The notes beneath the pieces were generated by a model. The model was not told the origin of the DNA. It saw only the letters and a program-made list of their open reading frames with translations, and did not search any database. A stretch of DNA of 64,000 bases from Dermacentor variabilis (lineage: Eukaryota > Arthropoda > Arachnida > Ixodida > Ixodidae): contig NC_134570.1 in NCBI RefSeq assembly GCF_050947875.1, forward strand, positions 207,605,750 through 207,669,749. The letters are read 5' to 3'. The number at the start of each line of letters is the position of its first letter. Positions within the stretch are counted from its first letter, which is position 1. Below are positions 59,295 to 64,000 of this stretch, one piece after another. The position numbers and the translations under genes are program-made.

Positions 59295-59760
59295 AGGAGA
59301 AGGCCCAGAACTAAACCTTGGGCCACCCCTGAATGCAAATCACTGAAAGGAGAACTAAAACCACTGGTTGTAGCAAACTGAGTGCGATTTGTTAGAAAGA
59401 GCGTAATCCACGTCTGGAGATTAAGATACAGCTCCAGTTTAACTAATTTGTACAACAAAAGTCGATGGCAAACCTTGTCCAACGCTATAGAAAATCTAAG
59501 AAAATGCAGTCGCCAAAAAAGACCAGTCCAAAATTTGATGCAGCACGCAACTGGCAGAAACCAGTTGTGTTTCACATTAAAAAGTTTTGCGAGAGCCAAG
59601 CTGTGCTGTGGTGAATAATGAACTATACGCGAGGAAATTAAGAGTAGCTTACAGCCTGTACTAGTCAACAAAACGGGAGGGTAATTATTTGGTGAATTTT
59701 AGTTACCTGACTTATGTGGGGGAGCCACCTTCCGGATCGTCCATTCTTTAGGTATAGTGG
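59295..59760 (-). pseudogene. LINE RT domain
   Basis: Begins IPKEWTIRKVAPPHKSGN after the SINE, then LLTSTGCKLL, FSIALDKVCHRLLLYKL (first catalytic Asp kept, F to L change next to it), LFLTNRTQF and FSDLHSGVAQGLVLG (PQG changed to AQG). Reading ends at 59295, where the GC-rich insertion starts. Confidence 0.85.
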
Positions 59761-59767
59761 TACAATT

Positions 59768-59998
59768 ATGGGGTGTTACGTGCCAAAACCACTTTGATTA
59801 TGAGGCACGCCGCAGCGGAGGACTCCGGAAACTTTGACTACTTGGGGTTCTTTAACGTGCACCTAAATCTAAGTACACGGGTGTTTTCGTATTTCGCCCC
59901 CATCGAAATGCGGCCGCCGTGGCCGGGATTCGATCCCGCAACTTCGTGCTCAGCAGCCCAACACCATAGCCGCTTAGCAGCCACGGCGGGTTGGGTAG
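59768..59998 (-). mobile_element. full-length SINE in LINE RT
   Basis: On - it has the head gtggctgctaagcggctatg, B box gggatcgaatcccggcc, the body and the tail gtggttttggcacgtaac. About 93% identical by eye to the copy at 44385-44621. It sits between the LINE codons for HQFPDTST and those for IPKEW, so it inserted after the LINE did. No clear target duplication. Confidence 0.9.
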
Positions 59999-60438
59999 TG
60001 TTGATGTATCTGGAAATTGGTGCAAAAGCATTGTAACAAGCGAACTAAAAGCATTCGTACTCTATAAGAATGTTTTTTCAATTGAGTCATAGCCGGAAGA
60101 TGAACTAATCTCGTGAGAATTGATTAGCTTTAGGACACCAGACGTTTCAACAGTAAATGGAGGCATTTCATTATAGTCATATTCACGTGTGGCGGGCAGA
60201 ACACTTTAACACTTGTTGGAAATGTTTCTATCAAAGGTTTTGTTTAAGACAGCAGCACACCAGTCGCACGGACGACTAGAAGCCGAAGCGTCGTCTAAAG
60301 CGGTGTGGTCACTAGATGGTGGGTTGATAACTCCCAAACTTTTCTTTAACGTTATTGGTTGGCATCGATGGAAGGGTGCTAGACAAAAATTTATGCTTAT
60401 CAACTTTTAATGCAGTTACGTAAGCATGAAATGCTAAT

Positions 60439-60873
60439 TTATATGTAGTTATCTTGATTCCATCGGCCAGTTTTCAGCAAAGCGAAAAAAAACGACGTTT
60501 TTTTTAGGTTGGAGAGCCGCCTGATATGGAAAGCATACAAAGCCGCTTGTGGATTTAGAACACTCTTGCGAGTCGGTATTTGCTTCTCGGTAAGATCGTT
60601 TAGTTTAGCAACGAACAAGTCCCAGTTAGTTCGGACTGTACGGTTGTTAAAATCATGGGAGAAGTCGTCTAGAAATGAGGTTAGGTCCCTGTTAATTGCG
60701 TCAAAATCACACCTTTTATAATTGTGTATAATCTTCCGTGATTTAGTAGTTTTGGGACTAGGGAGTTGAAAGCGGCACGAAGGATACAATGATCGCTTAT
60801 GCCAGGTAAATGTGCGATTGAAGATATGCGATCGAAGAAATGAAAGAATGCGCTCTGCAGGAGTCTTGTTCAT
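60439..60873 (-). pseudogene. LINE EN-RT linker
   Basis: Includes IIHNYKRCDFDAINRDL, FLDDFSHDFNNRTVRTNW, LNDLTEKQIPTRK and a FHIRRLSNLKK block, the linker between endonuclease and RT in L2/CR1-type ORF2. The corresponding linker in the copy at 14845-16960 carries a similar ERTVETNW block. Confidence 0.8.
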
Positions 60874-61399
60874 TGTTTTATTTGTTTGGTCACGGTAGAT
60901 TGTAACAAAAAGTGGAGAGAAAAGCCGTTTAAAGACCGCTCAATCTTGGAATAAGGGCGATTCTGCAGCAGGCTTCACATGCGTATAGCTGGATTGAGAG
61001 CGGTTGTGATAACGACCGATGAGCGCGGATATATTTGTGAATAAAGCACAAAAGAAGCACTGTTTCGTGAATTTACAGGGGCTGTATAAGAAAATATTGG
61101 TTATAATCACAATTGCAAATACCTGAGACAAGACGAGCTACTTTGTTTTGAAAGGATTTGGTCACTGGGTAGATATGTGCCTTAAGGACACCACGTCATT
61201 AATGCAAATTCTATCTGTGGACGAACGTAATTCGGATATCAGTTTAGTAATATTAACAATTTTCCCACGTCGCCACGTAAGTACCTAAATAATTTTGATA
61301 TGTTGTCATAAGACGGCGTTATGAACTGGCGCTGAGAAGTTGACAGCGAAGTGAAAATCAAGGTATTTCTAACAGTTATTCTAGTTCATTGGTGCGTTA

Positions 61400-61640
61400 C
61401 CAATGCACTTAGGGAAATTTCAATTCGCGCGCCTGCGATAAAACGTTAAAACTTTGTATTTTGGTAAGTTGAGTGTTTTTTTCGATGTGTGACACCATTT
61501 TTGGAAAAAAACTGCGGCCAATTTGAAGGGCTATATGGTGACCACTAGTTTTCATTGCACAATAAATGACACAATTGTCATCACAAAGGCACACGGGGTA
61601 CAATATACTAGTGGATAAATCGTTGACACAAATTTAAAAA
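61400..61640 (-). pseudogene. LINE RT palm fragment
   Basis: The translation includes CDDNCVIYCAM followed by HHIALQ, matching the FADDCVIYRE..HIALQ block of L2/CR1-type RT. Isolated fragment, upstream in the same orientation as the LINE at 58612-60880, from a different copy because the palm region is found there as well. Confidence 0.65.
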
Positions 61641-61644
61641 AGAG

Positions 61645-64000
61645 CAAGAAAACTAGGACGCTGCCTGAGACACGCCAGATGTGACGTCACCAACGGGCGA
61701 ATTAAAGCCGTTCACGGCGGTGAATTGCCCGCAAAATGATGAAAAATCAATTTATCAGTGCACTGTGGTATCGTCTTGTATATCCCACCTTATCTTGCCG
61801 CTGGTATTGTCCTTTGCGTGTATGACGTCGCAATATTAATGGCCGGTCTTCCGACGACTTTTGCGAGCCTTCTTCATAGCTTCCTTGCAAATTCCGGGAA
61901 AAGCCCCCGGCGCCCCTGTACCGTTTCCGCTCGGCAAAGCTCAGCCTTGTCTTTATCGGCAATCGATGGCGCACGCCGTTCTCGCCTATTGCACTGCGTT
62001 GTAAGGGCGGTTACTGCTTCTCTGTCATAATCTGCGAATCACCACATTCCTCGGCACACTGCTCACGTTGCTACTTTGGATGGGATCAGAAAACGAAAAT
62101 TTTGCCGTTCGCCTCGCTTGTTCGCGAATCCGCATTAAGGAAGCTTTCTTTGATGTTTACGCTAATGTGATGCAGCTGTAACGCTAATGAATGTAATGGC
62201 ACATTTATCGAAATATGACGCGATAACGGTAATCCAACAATATGACACAAAATTTCAGTATACATGCTGTCTCTTCTTCAACGCGACAGAAATGCACAAT
62301 AAACTGATTACGTAATCACGTGTTGGTCTTTTGCACTGATAACACTAGAATCGCTCATCAGACACAGTTTCTTCACGTTAGGCAACGTCAAAAATGTCGC
62401 TATTCCCGGTGCAAATTCAACCGACATCTCACACAGTTGCATGGACGTCGTGTTTTCTCTAGTCTATTCTTGTTTTTGGAGATATTCTTTACTTGGCACA
62501 GTAGCGTCAAGTAAGCGCGGCTCCAGGAACGTAGCGTGAAATATCCAACGTGCTGATCCCTCTGGTTAACACGTGACCAGACGCACCACCAGTTCACAAC
62601 ATGGGTAGCGACGACTCGCTAGATTCACAGCGGCCGAAACGCGCACCGGAGACGTCTTCCACATGGATCGATAACCAGCGATTTTTCTAGGTGGACGGTG
62701 AAAGTCTCCGGGGTGAATACCAACGGCATAGTGTTGTCACGGCTGTTGGTGTAAACAGCCTGTACAGGACGAGTTGCGCACAGGCCAAGAAGCGACACTC
62801 ACTCGCTGCCCGCCAGGCGTCGTTAAACGGCTGCCCACTGCTCGTGTCCCCCACGCGTCTTGATATCGTTCGTGTTTACGGGCTAGCGTTACGCTCACGT
62901 AGTACACCACGCTTCGCAGCGAAGAGATGGAATTGTTGTTGCACAGTGTGTTCCATTCGGACATTTGTCTTTTCCGCACTAGACACGCGCTTTCGTCCTA
63001 TATTGTAGCTAAGAGGGTTCGACGCGCTGCAGCGATATCTGCACTCGGCTGCTTTTGTTGCCAACTTTTTCAGTTCTTGCCTCTGGTTGCACCACGTTGC
63101 TAGAAACAGAAGGCCGCGGCAGCATTGTGGCCACATCTATTGAGCCCAAGCGTCACGTAGAGGCGCGACTAGTAGGCAGTAGCCGTAGTGATTAGGCAGT
63201 TTCGTGGTGACATGGAGAATGGGAAATAAACTAATCGAGAAAATTTACTCACGCAGCCAGCCTTCGTAAGGTAACTCTTCAATAAGTCATTCACTGAGAT
63301 TTTACTTTCACAGTATGAGCCCGACACGTGACCTCTAAGACTCGGCCTATTTAACCGTTAATACGGCGTATTAGCAGTATAATGTTGATTCCAGGTTGTT
63401 TTTATTCAGTGCGCTGTTGGTCGAATAGTTTGGCCGTCCTGCCGTAGCTCTGCGTGCAAAGCGACAGTAGCAAAACCTACCGGGCGCTCTGAATTGACGA
63501 TCATGTGTTGAGCCGATACGTCTGGCTTCGATCGTGTAGCGCGTTAATCTCTCTTTATTATTTCCTTCCTTCAATGGTAGCTGTTAGTGGGTAGCGGCGT
63601 TGTGTCCACTAGACAACACAGCTTGCATCTAGCACCTACAAAGAGAAGTGGTGAAGCACTGAGAACTTCCCTTAAAAGATGCCAAGAAGGGCACATATAT
63701 TTGCCCGAACTGGCTAAAGCAGGCTGCAAGAAAGACCATTTCTTGTGTAGTCAGGAAATAGGCATTACTGTCGGCAAAGCCGCCCCGCAAAATGTCTTAC
63801 GAACGACAGAAGGAAACACGCGCAGGCATAAATGCGAAATAGAGCTTTCTGTTGAAAAATCCACGCGTCTCCGCTGTTCTTTACACAGGCGTGGCGGCGT
63901 GTGCCTATTAAGAAGGGAAGGACAAAGCAGGACCATGTTGGCGAGAACTTCACGCCTGGGATATTGCGAAAATAAGTGCAGCAACTACCTGAGTTTGCGC
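61645..64000. other. no recognised feature
   Basis: Several frames of 60-105 codons overlap on both strands without motifs. Runs to the end of the window. Confidence 0.45.

Larger units (their letters stand above)
58612..60880 (-). mobile_element. L2/CR1-type LINE, nested by other repeats
   Basis: Read on -: EN-RT linker (60873-60439), RT entry (60403-60020), RT (59760-59295) and palm end (58795-58615). Two repeats interrupt it, a SINE at 59768-59998 and a GC-rich unit at about 58800-59290. It is cut at its 3' side by the inverted-repeat element. A related LINE fragment follows at 61400-61640. Confidence 0.82.

Overview
The window reads as repeat-rich nuclear DNA of an arthropod, most likely a hard (ixodid, probably metastriate) tick. 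The basis is (1) at least four clear and several decayed copies of a tRNA-headed SINE whose body resembles tick Ruka-type elements, (2) RNase H-bearing and L2/CR1-type LINEs of the kind that fill tick genomes, (3) long (TA)n and (GT)n microsatellites and many small inverted-repeat elements. The species call rests on remembered repeat families and was not searched. I found no intact host protein-coding gene; almost all open frames are shadows of repeats or chance.

Layout. 1-9.4 kb: intergenic DNA with a palindromic SINE tail and tRNA-like SINE (1.26-1.71 kb), two hairpin-type inverted repeats (3.0-3.9 kb), two (TA)n tracts and a mariner/MITE-like unit (5.4-6.1 kb). 9.42-10.48 kb: a cleanly bounded DNA transposon with TTAA at both ends, near-identical inverted ends and an internal 148-codon frame. 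11.5-13.95 kb: RNase H-bearing LINE on +, frameshifted. 14.84-16.96 kb: L2/CR1-type LINE on -, heavily decayed. 17.07-17.75 kb: MITE followed by a 5'-truncated SINE. 17.75-25.1 kb: nothing recognisable. 25.15-26.1 kb: LTR-like block with two internal tandem duplications. 32.88-34.96 kb: internally deleted LINE on - (gag-like ORF1, endonuclease scrap, 3' UTR). 38.6-39.9 kb: a pair of 130-bp direct repeats 1.19 kb apart. 40.6-42.9 kb: two LINE 3' halves in tandem on +. 43.1-44.6 kb: SINEs, one with a 15-bp target duplication, and an LTR-like end. 45.2-54.98 kb: one L2/CR1-type LINE with ORF1 and ORF2, split by a 5.76-kb insertion. 57.7-60.9 kb: a nest of elements around another L2/CR1-type LINE on -. 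61.64-64 kb: nothing recognisable.

The most interesting object is the 5.76-kb insertion at 47041-52795. The LINE reading frame stops at its left edge and resumes at its right edge. Both edges carry clusters of a shared short motif in both orientations, the left edge folds into nested hairpins, and the interior holds a spliced-looking terminal exon with a BEN-like domain. I see no transposase in it. This fits an undescribed non-autonomous DNA element that carries a BEN-type gene fragment. Other notable items are a degenerate 2A-like motif ahead of the LINE ORF1, the TTAA-bounded transposon and an element with long terminal inverted repeats at 57.7-58.6 kb.
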